64,000 nt of DNA from Mucor racemosus. Its lineage: Eukaryota > Mucoromycota > Mucoromycetes > Mucorales > Mucoraceae. This document shows positions 44,130 to 55,539 of this stretch, in pieces. Below the pieces are notes generated by a model. The model did no database searches. It was given only the letters and a program-made list of their open reading frames with translations, and had not been told where the DNA came from. The position numbers were made by a program, and so were the translations under genes. The stretch spans positions 1,612,001-1,676,000 of the forward strand of contig JAPEHQ010000009.1 of assembly GCA_027405735.1 (NCBI GenBank). Reading direction: 5' to 3'. How positions within the stretch are numbered: position 1 is the first letter of the stretch; each line of letters begins with the position of its first letter.

Positions 44130-46765
44130 AACCAATGCATTGTAATTTATTGAATAGGTGAATGTAAATTTATAAAGCAAAGCTTACTTTTTTTGAATGA
44201 AAGTACTAATAATTCTGATTAACATCAATAAGTTTAAAAATTATAATTAAGTGCAATAATTGTTACTAAATCACATAATTTGATATGCATAAAACCCTTG
44301 AAGCATTCATTCTTTTGTTTGGCAATGCTGCAAATCATCGTTCAATATGACGGGATATTAACAAATTGGAGAAAATAAAACTGGTAAAAAAACTAATACC
44401 CAACAATGTACATCAAGGTCAAGATAGATAAAAGGTGTATTCATTGTGTAGTAGAAATCGCAACATTTTAATGGATAGAAATTACCGGACCAAGACGTTG
44501 TGTTTGCTTCAAGTTTTTTAAAAGGGTTTAAAAGCATACTTCATTAAACTTACTTAGATCTTGAATACTCACCATATGCTATTATTAGTATCATCTTGTT
44601 TTTTTCATGTAGTTGCTGTATTAGTAAAAATCAAGCTTTTCATAATAGCTTCCTGTATAACAATGACAGTGGGATATTTCTAAGTTTAGATTGACATTTA
44701 TCATAAAGCGTGCTAATCATACGTTTGATACTACGGTAGTAGATAGAACCAGTCAATTTAATTTATGGAATTTGAATGCAAATACCGAGGAAGGATTTGT
44801 AAGTACTTAAGTTGGTTCTGGTAAAGCATTGAATAAATTGGCTTCGGAGAAAGAGAGCAAAAAGGTGGCAATAGGTTTCAGTGATGGCCATGTTTATCTT
44901 TATGATATTGGAGAGGTAAGAGTAAAAACAACTTAATGCAAATCACCTCTAGCGCAATAATTATAAAGTAAGACTATTTTATCATTAAATAAACTACTAT
45001 ACAATATTAACATGTATAAATATTTAAAGTAATAAGCTTCAATCAAGTGGATACAGCATCGTAAATTCTTGAAAAAGTCCTCAAGTATTATAAAATCTCT
45101 TATTTTTAAGACTTGCAAGGTTTATAAGCGGAATATTAATTTTGAAAATTATTTTTGTCCAGATCATCAATTTTGACATTTTTTAGTTTTTTTTTCTGGT
45201 TTTGCAAATTTAAAGGTAATTATACTACCAATTATGAACACAAAAATATACACATGTACAACATCCAGCGCTCTATTTGCTCAATAAAAAATAACAAGCA
45301 TTTTTATTACAAAATATTACATGAAAATCCTTTAATCAAAAATCCGTTTTTGGGCGAAAAATGCTATGTTTCATTACTTAACTTTTAATATTAAGGTTTT
45401 ATAAAATGCGTATTAGCTATGGCTACAATTTTCTCTCACAATGTAGTATATTTAAACGTTGATTTTGGTATCAAAATTTGATTTTTCTGTTTTTTGATAA
45501 AAACCATGAGTGTTGGTAAGGATAAAATGAGCCCGGAAAATGTCCGCTACAAAATCTGAATTTTCAGATTGTATATAGTTAAATATAAGAAAAGTTATAA
45601 AAAACGCCTTTTTATTTGAAACTTAGATATACTATAGTAGACTTTGCCATTCAATCTTGCTATGCTCAATTACGGTGTCGCTCTACGGGCTCGCTTTTGC
45701 AATTTTTTAATGAGTGTACGATATGACAGACAGTTTATCTGGTAGAAAATGTATGTTTCTATCATGGTAACAGATATTATTGCCTGTTTTGTTTAGTTTA
45801 TAGTTCAGGTGCTGTAATTTTACTTTTAAATTGGCAGAAATCTGCAATCTAACAGGGTTTTAATTACGCTAAATGATGTAAAGCCTTGAAAATCCTTTTC
45901 TACGTGTGTTGTTTCGTTGTTTCTCTCTTTTTGTTTTCATATTCCAAGGATATATTCACCGTTTGATAAGGCATATCAGACTATCAAACTGATATTCTTT
46001 TCTTTTATTTGAATACGCATGCTAATATAAGGGACTTATGTTGTTGATATAGGTAACAGTCGTTATATTAGAGACTGATATTTTCATTTAACGGCATTTT
46101 AGGAACAAATATCCTTATTTACTACTGTATTGTTGGACGTATTTCTTGATTACAAAATCAAATCGAAGGAAATAATATTTTTATCTATTCAATAAAAAGC
46201 TGAAACTGGCTACAAACTCACGAGATGTTCCAGAAAAGTGATAAAATTTCAAATGATATAAAAACAAAAAAAAAAAAAGAATAATCCAATGTTTTGTCTA
46301 ATAACCATAGTTTCAATCGTAGCCACTGTATACTTGAAGACAAATATTTTTACAGCTGATAATCGTAAACTAACATAGTAAGTTTAAAGGAGGTTAATTT
46401 GTTTAAATTTTATGTGTGATAAAATGACATTTATAACCTTCGATTTGGCTTGCATATAAATTTAAGCAGTAAGGATTATTTAAGTTTATGCTCGAGCAAA
46501 AAACCATTGTTGCTGCAAACAGTATAATTATAAACATATTTACAAATGATGGTGATAATCGTGAATATATTGGCCTTGCATGTAGTGCTCTACATCAACA
46601 ATGCATTGAATTGTATTAGTGCCTACATAATCTATATTAATAAAGGAAAATGTAATTTAAAAACCCAATCCAGTAAAAAAATGCAATGGAATTTTGAGAA
46701 CGGTACGATACTCATACTGTATATAAACCAATTTGTGCCCATACGATCAGATCTCAACGAATATG
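44130..46765 (+). repeat. Family A repeat, copy A5 (most complete, about 2.6 kb)
   Basis: Holds every segment of the family without a nested element: 5' part (44130-44690), dynein-like exon (44690-44915), region with an antisense 61-codon frame (44933-45118), conserved core block (45660-45705) and 3' part to about 46765. The left edge matches A4 at 38495. The right edge matches A1 at about 4355, after which the two diverge. No terminal inverted repeat or target-site duplication is obvious by eye. Confidence 0.82.
44690..44915 (+). pseudogene. Dynein intermediate chain-like WD40 exon, copy in A5
   Basis: The clearest copy. It is preceded by an intron-like acceptor (CTAAGTTTAG at 44680-44689) and followed by a consensus donor GTAAGA after GGAGAG at 44915. 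It reads FDTTVVDRTSQFNLWNLN, ANTEEGFVST, stop (Gln codon CAA to TAA), VGSGKALNKLASEKESKK, then FSDGHVYLYDIGE. The order FNLWNLN..TE, then LNKL, then DGHVYVYD.GE, matches the last WD40 blades of cytoplasmic dynein intermediate chains. Assignment to that protein is from memory of the family, not a search. Confidence 0.68.
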
Positions 46766-47370
46766 GATCTAAATGCCCTTCTGTTGCAATGGCAGGTACT
46801 TGTAGTGTTGATCCACAGAATTGCAAAAGGATTAGCTTCCCCAAATTGCTGTGAAAATGGATGAATGAAAATGTGTACTTGTTTCAACTATTTTGTATGG
46901 ATTATTTCATATATTCTTAGAGGATTTTTATAAAATTAAATAATAGTTCGAAGTTGAAGTTTAAAATTGAACTTAATGCGCAATAAATATACGAAAAACA
47001 CACCTTGATTTCATTAGCTAACAACTGTTTTTGAAGGAGTAGAGTACACGTCTTTTAGTGAAACCATCTCTTTCTCTGCTTAAATAAAATAAAGCAACTA
47101 GAAAGATGTTCACATTTAATGAATACTAATCCAAATGGGCTGTGAGAGTTTATGGATACATAAAATCTTATTTATAGAAAGAATTATTATAAAGACTAGT
47201 AACATTTATCATGGAGAACGTAGACTTTATTACTCAAAACACCATGTATGTTTAAAATAGCATATTTATAAATAAGCTCTCCAATCTAGAGCTTTTTTTA
47301 TCTACAATATTTTTTTCTTCTTGTATATATACAAATTATTGTTACAATTACATATCACTTTATCAATATC
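46766..47370. other. Intergenic next to A5, with a possible unidentified coding scrap
   Basis: Directly after A5, 46755-46853 is less AT-rich than its surroundings and reads openly on both strands (plus: PSVAMAGTCSVDPQNC; minus: LQFCGSTLQVPAIATEGH). I do not recognise either. It may be a scrap of a gene. Confidence 0.25.
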
Positions 47371-47371
47371 G

Positions 47372-47636
47372 TTACCACATGAACTATGGTTCAAGATATT
47401 CAGTAATGTCAATACTATCAAGCAGTTGGACGGAATACAGACTAGTTTGTCGCAATTGGGATTATACCACTGAAACTTTCATGTTTAGCAAACACATTAT
47501 GTTTCACTTCACTAATGAAGCAAGGCAACTTTATCGTCGTTTGTCCAAAGACGCAGATCGAGGAAAGCTGATCAAACATTTGACAACTGCCAGATCAAGA
47601 GAGGATCTACATTTGATTGTTCGAAAGCTTTCTTAA
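47372..47636 (+). pseudogene. F-box protein fragment with a frameshift
   Basis: F-box proteins recruit substrates to SCF ubiquitin ligases. The first frame reads LPHELWFKIFSNVNTIKQL, a good F-box start (LPxELwxkIF). The match then continues one frame over as EYRLVCRNWDYTTETFMFSK and RQLYRRLSKDADRGKLIKHL, up to a TAA at 47634-47636. Deleting one G from the GG at about 47430 would join the two parts. No ATG precedes the F-box and the leucine-rich repeats expected of Mucorales F-box proteins are absent, so this is a broken fragment of about 88 codons rather than a gene. Confidence 0.62.
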
Positions 47637-48569
47637 AGATGCCATTTTTAACAAATACATAAAGACTATCACTTGCTTTACTGCAATATATTTCAAACAA
47701 ATAAAAGTTATCTTGAAAACATATTATTTACAATTTTTACGTGTTTGCAACAACAACAACATTTTTAATAAAACTCCGTTGCCAGAATTTGCTTGTATCT
47801 AAACTTTAATGGTAACATATATATATATATTGAAAACGTACTTTGACTAATCTAATTTACAAATATATTAAAAAACACCACATATTTAATAGAATGCCTT
47901 CCAGAATGTAATGATTGATTCATAGAATTTCTTATATAAAAGTGCTCGGAATAGGCATTGTAGAAACTCAATTATTGTATGTTTTAATTGATTCCAGTTT
48001 TAATATACCAATAAAATATGTATGCATATAGACATATACTATCTATTATACACTCTTTCTTCTTGAGATAAGGATCTTTTTAATTTACCAATGTTGAATT
48101 TTGGGTAATTTTTTCCCTGTTACATTGTTTATTTAAAGTCTGGAGCACGAGATGGCAGGTGATATTATCTAGCTAACAACCACTCAATCTAGTGTGTTTG
48201 TTAAACACATTGCATGCATACAGAATGCTTTCTGTTTTAATCAGCTAGATGGTATAATCCCAATAGACTTAGTTTTTCCATTTTAAGGAATGGTTAAAAT
48301 TGATTGGAGGGAATGAATAAACCACATGGAATCAAATTGATCTGAATCATATCAAATCAATATCAAAATCGCTCAGCAGTTTTGATTCCTCAGTTATTTT
48401 GCGCTGAATGCAAGGAAGAATTGTGCATCTAATCATATTATAAGTTAATGTATGAATCATTTCAAGCATCTGGGAAATAGCAACGATTAATTTAGGATTC
48501 TGTGAGATGTTTCGCATTGCAGGTGACTGAATGAGTCTTTTTCTTCTCTACGGGAGATCAATCACCCTC
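47637..48569. other. Intergenic
   Basis: AT-rich, without a recognisable gene. A short (TA)n run lies at about 47816-47830. Confidence 0.45.
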
Positions 48570-48572
48570 GGG

Positions 48573-48680
48573 GAGGCCGTTTTTTTCGGTTTTCAAAGTG
48601 AGAGGGGCCATGAGGGCCGTTTTTTTTTTCGGTTTTCAAAGTGAGAGGGGCCATGAGGGCCGTTTTTATCGGTTTTTGAA
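48573..48680 (+). repeat. Promoter tandem repeat, period about 42 bp, 2.6 copies
   Basis: Units at 48573-48611, 48612-48654 and 48655-48680 (partial). Each unit reads GAGGGCCGTTTTTT, then TCGGTTTTCAAAG, then TGAGAGGGGCCAT. Copies differ mainly in the length of the T run. The array ends about 25 bp before the TATA box of the MFS gene. Confidence 0.92.
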
Positions 48681-48705
48681 TGCTGGTTTACCCTAATCAG
48701 AAAAG

Positions 48706-48713
48706 TATATAAA
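48706..48713 (+). promoter_or_regulatory. TATA box of the MFS transporter gene
   Basis: TATATAAA, 70 bp before the ATG at 48783, at normal fungal spacing, downstream of the tandem array. Confidence 0.65.
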
Positions 48714-48782
48714 GACGTCTAATCTCATCTTCTCTTTCGTCTTCGGAAAGTGATATGATACCATTACATTAAAAATTAATTC

Positions 48783-50664
48783 ATGATAGATATAGAAACC
48801 CCTCAAATTAAAGACGAAAAAGTGACTCAAGAAGGTCAAGATACTGAAACCCAATCAGCCGTTTCGTCAACATTAAATCGTCGCAGCAGTATTTTGACAC
48901 ATGAACAAGAGCAACAACAAGAGCAAGATCTGGAAAAAGAGCCCTATACAATCTTTACTACAGGTCAAATGATCCGATTCTTGACAATCTGTGCAGGAAC
49001 TGGTATGATTTCTCCATTGACTGCGAGTATTTATTTACCTGCTTTAAACCAGATCGAAGCTGTAAGTGATTAAATAATGAGTTTCTGTATAAAAATAATA
49101 AACTAAACAATATTGAACCAAGGATTTAAACACAACAACCGAAAAAGTGAATATTTCCATCACTGTCTACATGATCTTTCAAGCCATTTCTCCAACATTT
49201 TGGGGCACAATTGCTGACAGTTATGGCAGAAGACCTGTATACCTCAGTACCATGCTCATTTATTGTGGAGCATGTGTTGGCCTTGCACTATCACCCAACT
49301 ATACCGCTTTATTACTTTTTCGTATGATGCAAGCATTTGGTTCAAGTTCTGTAATTGCAGTGGGAGCTGGAATATTAGGGGATATTGTAGATTCGAAAAG
49401 GTAGTTGCCATTTAAAAAATTGAAATAGGCAAAATTATCCTTATTTAGTTATTTATTAGACGCGGATCTTATTTTGGAATTTATTCAATGGGTCAAATGC
49501 TTGGCCCTGTTCTTGGGCCCATATTGGGTGGTGTTATCACTGAACAATTGAATTGGAAGTAAGGTTTTTTTATGCTCAGTTTTGAATTATATTTGACATT
49601 TATTTCTTTAGATGGATCTTTTGGATCTTGACTATTATTGGAGGGTTATCCTTGACATTTGTTAGCCTGTTTGTACCAGAAACCTTACGTTCACTTGTAG
49701 GCAATGGCTCTGGTTATGCTAATCCTACACCTTTCCAATGGTTAGCTCGTCGTAGAGGTAAATTAGACGAAGAAAAGATCGCTCGGATCAAAGAAGCCAA
49801 TGGACCTCGTCGCCCAATGAATTTTTTGTCACCTTTTATTTATTTGACAGAACCCGATGTTTGCATTGCTTTAGTGTTTAATGGGCTTTTGTACTTTTCC
49901 ATGTATACTTTTATGACATCTACCACCAAGCAATTTAGCTTACATTATAATTTAACTGAATTACAAATTGGTTTGTGTTTCCTATGTCAAGGCGTTGGCA
50001 CTATCACTGGATCCTTTGTCAAGGGAAAGCTATTAGATAGAGATTTCAAAAAATTGAAAGAAAAAACTAGACAAGAAAATCCGGATGATCCAGATATAGA
50101 AATCTCTTTTTACCGTGCTCGTTTGGGAAGTAGTTATGCGAGTTTATTTTTCGTAGATGCTTTACCTATTATTTATGGCTGGGCCATGTATTATAATGCT
50201 CCATTGCCAGTAGCGTTGGTCTTGCAATATTTAGGTGAGTTGATTTGAATTATTGATTAAACAATTATTAATATATAGTCTATAAAAATAGTTGGCGTGA
50301 GTACTTCATCGTTGACTATTTGTGTACAATCACTCATTGTCGATTTGTTTCCCGGAAAAGGTGCCTCAATCACAGCCTCAAATAATTTAATAAGATGTCT
50401 TCTTGGGTAAGTTGTATTTATTAGCATTTTTCATAGTATCTAAACACCAGAAATAGTGCTATTGCTTCTGTCTCTATTGACCCAGGTATTGAAGGCGTTG
50501 GAATTGGTTGGATGTTTACAATTGTTGGCTTATTTCTCACTGTGTCAAACATTACAGTTCCTGTTCTCATAAAGTTTGGTCCAAAATGGAGAGCTCGCCG
50601 AGCCGACAGATACAAAAATTCAAATGGTAACTTAACTTTCACGTTTTTCAAGTCCAAAACATAA
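48783..50664 (+). CDS. MFS drug:H+ antiporter (DHA1-type), 12 membrane segments
   Basis: Likely exports small molecules or drugs across the plasma membrane using the proton gradient. Six exons give 535 aa: 48783-49061, 49123-49400, 49460-49558, 49612-50234, 50292-50406, 50451-50664. All introns (about 44-61 nt) are GT...AG with consistent phase. A polar, Gln-rich N-terminus is followed by membrane segments from about residue 62. The loop motif GTIADSYGRRPVYL (MFS motif A) and the antiporter motif GPVLGPILGG in segment 5 mark the 12-spanner DHA1 group, closest in style to fungal QDR/AQR1/FLR1-type exporters. A long cytosolic loop lies near residues 220-260 and another charged loop at KLKEKTRQENPDDPD. 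Substrate unknown. The preceding tandem repeat suggests regulated expression. Confidence 0.88.
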
Positions 50665-51758
50665 CTGTGTACCATTCTTATTCCAACATGTAATATAATA
50701 ATAAACTTTAAATGAAAGAGATGTACTATACGTATATAATGCTTTCACTTTCAATTTACCAATTGTGTGAAAATACTTCATAGTTTACTGAGAATAAGTT
50801 GATCAGATTTTCGAGTAATTTAGCAGTGATTTTGACGATATATAATTAAATGAAGTTATAACTTCTGAACAACTTATTTTCAGCATGCTGGGCGGTATTT
50901 TCACACAACTGGTAGATTGAGAGTGGAAGCACTGTAATAGAGATAGAGATTATTTATAGACATTTTTACAACGTACAATGATTCGGAGCATCCGAGGAAG
51001 GCTTATTAACTGAAGTGCTTTATAGTGTGAAATTGACAGCACTTTGTGTGTGTATATTTATACATTTGACAGCAATCTAAACATGATTTTGTCTAATTAC
51101 AAAACGTCTTTTTATTATATGTATATGACATATCAAAACATCAAAAACACAAGAAACAAGGGGAGATATATTGTATAGTTTCCTGAAACTGTATCACTTG
51201 GTACTGGATCCATTTCTTTCTTATATATAGTACATGATAAAAGAGGAGGATTTTTAAATCGAGGTGTTACGATTAAATATATTTTATTGAACTTTAGTGA
51301 GTAGCACAATGTCAACAACACTTTGGCAACAACAAATTACTAAAAAGAGTTCGTAATCGTTGCTTTGTTATTTATGTGCACAAAAAGCAGATTAACCAAA
51401 ACTATCAACCTATCGCCGTTTTCCGTTAAAAAAGAGCTTAGCCCTTTTATTTTGTTTACATTTTGTTATGTGCCACATCTTTTTCTTCTTGTCAGTTTAA
51501 TAAACATGTAAATAAAATACTCGCATGACTCCCACTAAATTTTATGTGTATACACTTAAAAAAAGCAATGTTTATTGATTTAAATGCAAAAAAAAAAAAA
51601 AAAATAATAATAATAAAAATATGATTCATAATAATAAAATAAATATTTACAGATTTTTTGTTGTGTTCATGATGAAAAAAAAAGGAAGGAAAAATCATAT
51701 AATATAGAGAGGGGTATGTGTGTGAGTGTGTGAATAAAGAACGGCGTGTTTGAGCTAT
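50665..51758. other. Intergenic between convergent MFS and bHLH genes
   Basis: Contains AATAAA-like signals for the MFS gene (about 50697-50704) and an A-rich stretch (51590-51606). No gene recognised. Confidence 0.45.
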
Positions 51759-53061
51759 TTAGCGTCTGTGCATAAAATGGTGGTGTTGTTGTTGCTGCTG
51801 TTGATGATGATGGTGCTGTTGCATTGTAGTATCAATAAATGAATTATTCATCATTGTAAACATGGTTGGATTTGAGCCAAAATGAAAATCTTCTTGTTCA
51901 GTTGTGGGATGTTGTTGTGGTGTAATGGTGTGATCTTGAAATTTTTGTATCATAAGTGCTTGTTGATGTAATTGAAAATAAGGTATTTGTTCTTCTTTAA
52001 TCATAGGTTGAGTGTGTATCACATTATTATTGCAACTTGGCCAGTTAGTAGTATTATTCGGCATCATTGGCACCGATGAATGTGACACGGGGAGATTATT
52101 ACTGTTATTGCTATTAATTGTATTGATAGGCGCATTATTGATATTAGTAGTAGTGGAATTAGGGGGAGTAGTAACACGGTTAAATTGACCCTGTTGTTGT
52201 TGTTGTTGTTGCTGTTGGATTGAACCGCCATTCACCTTAAACATGGGCATTGATGTTTCTTGATAATTTTGAGCATGTTGATGAACTTCTTCAAGGTCTT
52301 CATCTTCATCATCCTCATCTTGATCATCATCTTGATCATCTTGATTAGTATCTTGAGTATCTTTATCAGAATGAATTGAACAAGTTTCTTTTTCAGCAAC
52401 TGCCGATGAATCAAATGTAGGCATAACAGGAGAAGGAGAAGAATGGTTCTTTTTTGATTTCTTGTGTTGAAGACGTTTATCTGATTCAGATAACAAATAA
52501 CTATTGAACTTTTCTAGTTCATTAATACGGCGTAAATAACGTTCTTCTTTTTGAATAGCATTCTTGACAAAATCAAGTGTACGATCAATAATGGTACTTT
52601 TAGAAGGGCGCGTATCATTTTGAAGATTTGGCAAAGTAAATGCTAATTGTTGAAATTTGACATTTAAACTTTCACGACGAGCTCTTTCAATAGCATTATG
52701 TTCTGCTCTACGCTCAGCTTTAGTTTGAAGTTGTTTACCATTGACTGAGCTAGATGAACCTGTAATAGATTCAGGCCTTTCATAAGGGCTATTAGGATAC
52801 GTATGTGTAACTAAATTATACAAGAATTAGTATATCTTTCTTGATATTAAATATAAATTACACTTTACATTGCTGATGTTGAATTAGCACTTCTTGATTT
52901 GAGATACTTGGGTTATGAAAATACATTTGATTTCTTTGACTAGATGGAGCAGCAGAAGCACGATGAGGTACTGATGGAGCAAATTGCATCGTCATATCAG
53001 GATGATATAAACTACCACCTGACTGATAATTACTTGGATTAAATAGATTATCTTGAGACAT
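51759..53061 (-). CDS. bHLH transcription factor, class B (H-E-R) E-box binder
   Basis: Two exons (52869-53061 and 51759-52810; donor GTAAAG, acceptor TTTAG) give 414 aa. The bHLH domain is at about 95-150: basic region ERRAEHNAIERARRESLN, loop with LPNLQNDTRPSKS, helix 2 TIIDRTLDFVKNAI. H102, E106 and R110 occupy positions 5, 9 and 13 of the basic region, the set that favours CACGTG E-boxes. Helix 2 runs into a leucine/charged heptad stretch (EERYLRRINELEKFNSYLL), a probable zipper extension for dimerisation. The rest is low-complexity: an acidic Asp/Glu run at about 235-245, a polyQ tract, and a His/Gln-rich C-terminus. Acts in the nucleus; targets unknown. Convergent with the MFS gene. Confidence 0.88.
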
Positions 53062-53734
53062 TTAGTATTTTTTTGATGAAAAAGAAGGAGGGGAAAAATA
53101 AAATCTGAAGAAAAAGATGTAGATTATAAGTTTTATACTAAATTTTTTCTTGTAACACTTTCTATTTTACTCGGTGTATACCACGAATGGTGTTCCGGAA
53201 GTAGAGATGATCATTCTCTTGTACTGTAAAACATAAAATGCCGTCATATTATTCGAGCAGAGATTTCTGTTCAGAGTAACATGTACCTTTTTTTTTTTCT
53301 TTTTGCTTTCTTTATTACTTCTCGCACGAGCCTTTTTTTTTCTCCTCCTATTTTGAATGTGGGCATTTTATATAATAAAGTCTCGACCATGATGGAATTT
53401 GTACACAATAATGCTTTTAGGGAAACGGATGAAGCCTTTTAATTCAGCCCCATGATATAAAATTCTCATTTTCTAAAATGCAATCATCTTTAATAGTCTA
53501 TTTAGTGTACCTTCCAAAGACCTCCCATGATCTATCCAAAGAGTCACATCCCTCTCTAAAAAAAGATATTGAGTGTGAATAAATGCTATCAGTGTAACAG
53601 GTTATCGTATAAAACACCAAGTTACGCAAAATATATTTAAAGAAAAAACCCGGTTTATATATGTTGAAAGTCTTTTAAAAGGGGGTGTATAGATATTACA
53701 ACATATATATAAGCACTAAAAGGACCATCATCAT

Positions 53735-53815
53735 ATGAAATCGGAATCTACCGATGCTATTGAGTTGGACAAACCTCCAAAAAAGCAATCAATAACAATA
53801 AATAGGCTTTTATAA
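53735..53815 (+). CDS. Short frame behind a TATA box, possible first exon or remnant
   Basis: Twenty-six codons from an ATG 25-30 bp after a TATATATAAG (53703-53712), reading MKSESTDAIELDKPPKKQSI and a few more residues before TAA. The composition (acidic then Lys/Pro) resembles the cytosolic N-terminus of a fungal transporter, and codon-like regularity is better than around it. No second exon was found. It may be chance or a deleted gene's first exon. Confidence 0.22.
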   Translation: MKSESTDAIELDKPPKKQSITINRLL

Positions 53816-53816
53816 T

Positions 53817-53817
<1 letters not shown>

Positions 53818-53854
<37 letters not shown>

Positions 53855-53858
53855 GCTA
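53818..53858 (+). repeat. (TTG)n microsatellite
   Basis: About 13 TTG units. Confidence 0.95.
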
Positions 53859-55477
53859 TTGAATTGTAATTAGATGGAGAAATATCTATGATTTTTTACT
53901 CATAATAACAATAGATAGAGCTATCCTTTATTTACATGTGAAATAAACCAATACAATTTACTTGATGAGGAAAAAATAATACATAAGAAACTCCTCTTGT
54001 GCATGTTTCCGTGTTGTATACACATCGTTGGCCTTAAATACGGTTACATGATCGGAAAAAGAAAATGGTACCTGAATTTTTGTTACCATGGTAATCCTTT
54101 CATACAGCGAATTCAACTATTGCAATGTTTTACATTCAAAGAATTGCATTACACTTAATACACGCTTACAAGTAGCACAAGTGATCAGCAAGTCCTTATT
54201 ATATTGTGCAATGATGGTCATGATTTTTGTATTTTAGTTCTGCAGAATAATAAATAGGCTTAAAATTAAAATTTGCAAACTATGCAATACATGGAAAACA
54301 GATACCCCTTGGGTTTTTTATGACGTTAATGTTGATGAGATATACTATCATACATGGATATGCATTAGTTTAGCGGGAAAAAAGTGCACACACATAAAAA
54401 AAGTTACATTAGCTATAGTTTTGTACCATTTGATCATATTATAGTTTACGACCATTGAAAATGTACAAGAATTACATTATTTTAAATGAAAAAACCGCGT
54501 ATCAAATTATAAATATGGAAAACTATATAACAACAGTACTCTTTAATAGTAAATTATTATACTTCTGAAACAAATAACTTATGAGCTCTTTTACAGTGAT
54601 TTGCATAACTGATTTCTTTGCATTATTGTTAGAAAAAGTGCGGCAAATAGCCCTAATTAGCTCCCTAAAAATAGATGGCGTACAAACCAAAAAAAAAAAA
54701 AAAAAAAGATTCGGCGATAACACAAAAATATAATTTCTTTACTTGTCACCGCCATGCTCTAGAAAAAAAAAAGAATCTCGAACAGACCACCACAATCTTT
54801 ATAATTCTGTCTGGGAAAAAATGGCCCCATGACATTTCATTTTTTTTTGGGAAAAAAAGGCAAATCAGTCAGTTAATCTATAAAACATGCGATTTGATCG
54901 AAATGAATTAGAAGCTCGGTTTGTACGTATAATGTAACATTTTTGGTGTGATTTTCAACCGCATAAAGCAAAAATTTTACGCATATAACCTAATCTGTTG
55001 TGGAGATTTGCATGTATCAGGTTATCAATGGTAATCAGTAACTGGATCCATTCATGCAAATCTAGTATATATTTTTATGAGCGAAAGCCTGATAAATTAA
55101 AATGAGATGATAGACTCGTCGATATGCAACCATTTAGTATTTTAAAAATGTATCTCTTTTGATGTGTAATAAATGGAAATTAAATCATGCGTATATAAAT
55201 GCATGAATAATCAACACTTTAGCTCCATATATTTTCCCTTTATTAAACACAAAGTCATGGTTTACATGTATATGAACCCCAAGAATGCTTTGGTTCAATC
55301 ATGAAACATAGATTAAACTTTATCAAACATTCATTACATTTGAAATAGAATATCCGCTATTGCTTTGAGAACTAAACGCTTTACATAAGCTGATTCTCTT
55401 CTCAATAATAATTCAAATATACTGCAGCAAGTTTCCTTTGTTAAAAATCCGAAAGGGGAAAGAAAATAAATTTTGTA

Positions 55478-55516
55478 TAATATAATATAATATAATATAA
55501 TATAATATAATATAAC
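55478..55516 (+). repeat. (TATAA)n microsatellite
   Basis: About eight perfect TATAA units. Confidence 0.95.
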
Positions 55517-55539
55517 ACTGATTTTCAAAGTTTTCAATC

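Larger units (their letters stand above)
53062..55539. other. Long intergenic region upstream of the bHLH gene
   Basis: Nearest 53062 is the bHLH promoter, with poly(T) and CT-rich patches. Beyond the short frame and microsatellites listed separately I see no gene. Several short A or T runs (about 54690, 54760, 54840) are present. Confidence 0.45.

Noticed and set aside
46755..46853. Open stretch after A5 as a gene
   Set aside because: Open on both strands over about 100 bp only, no splice partner or recognised domain; kept as a note, not as a gene.
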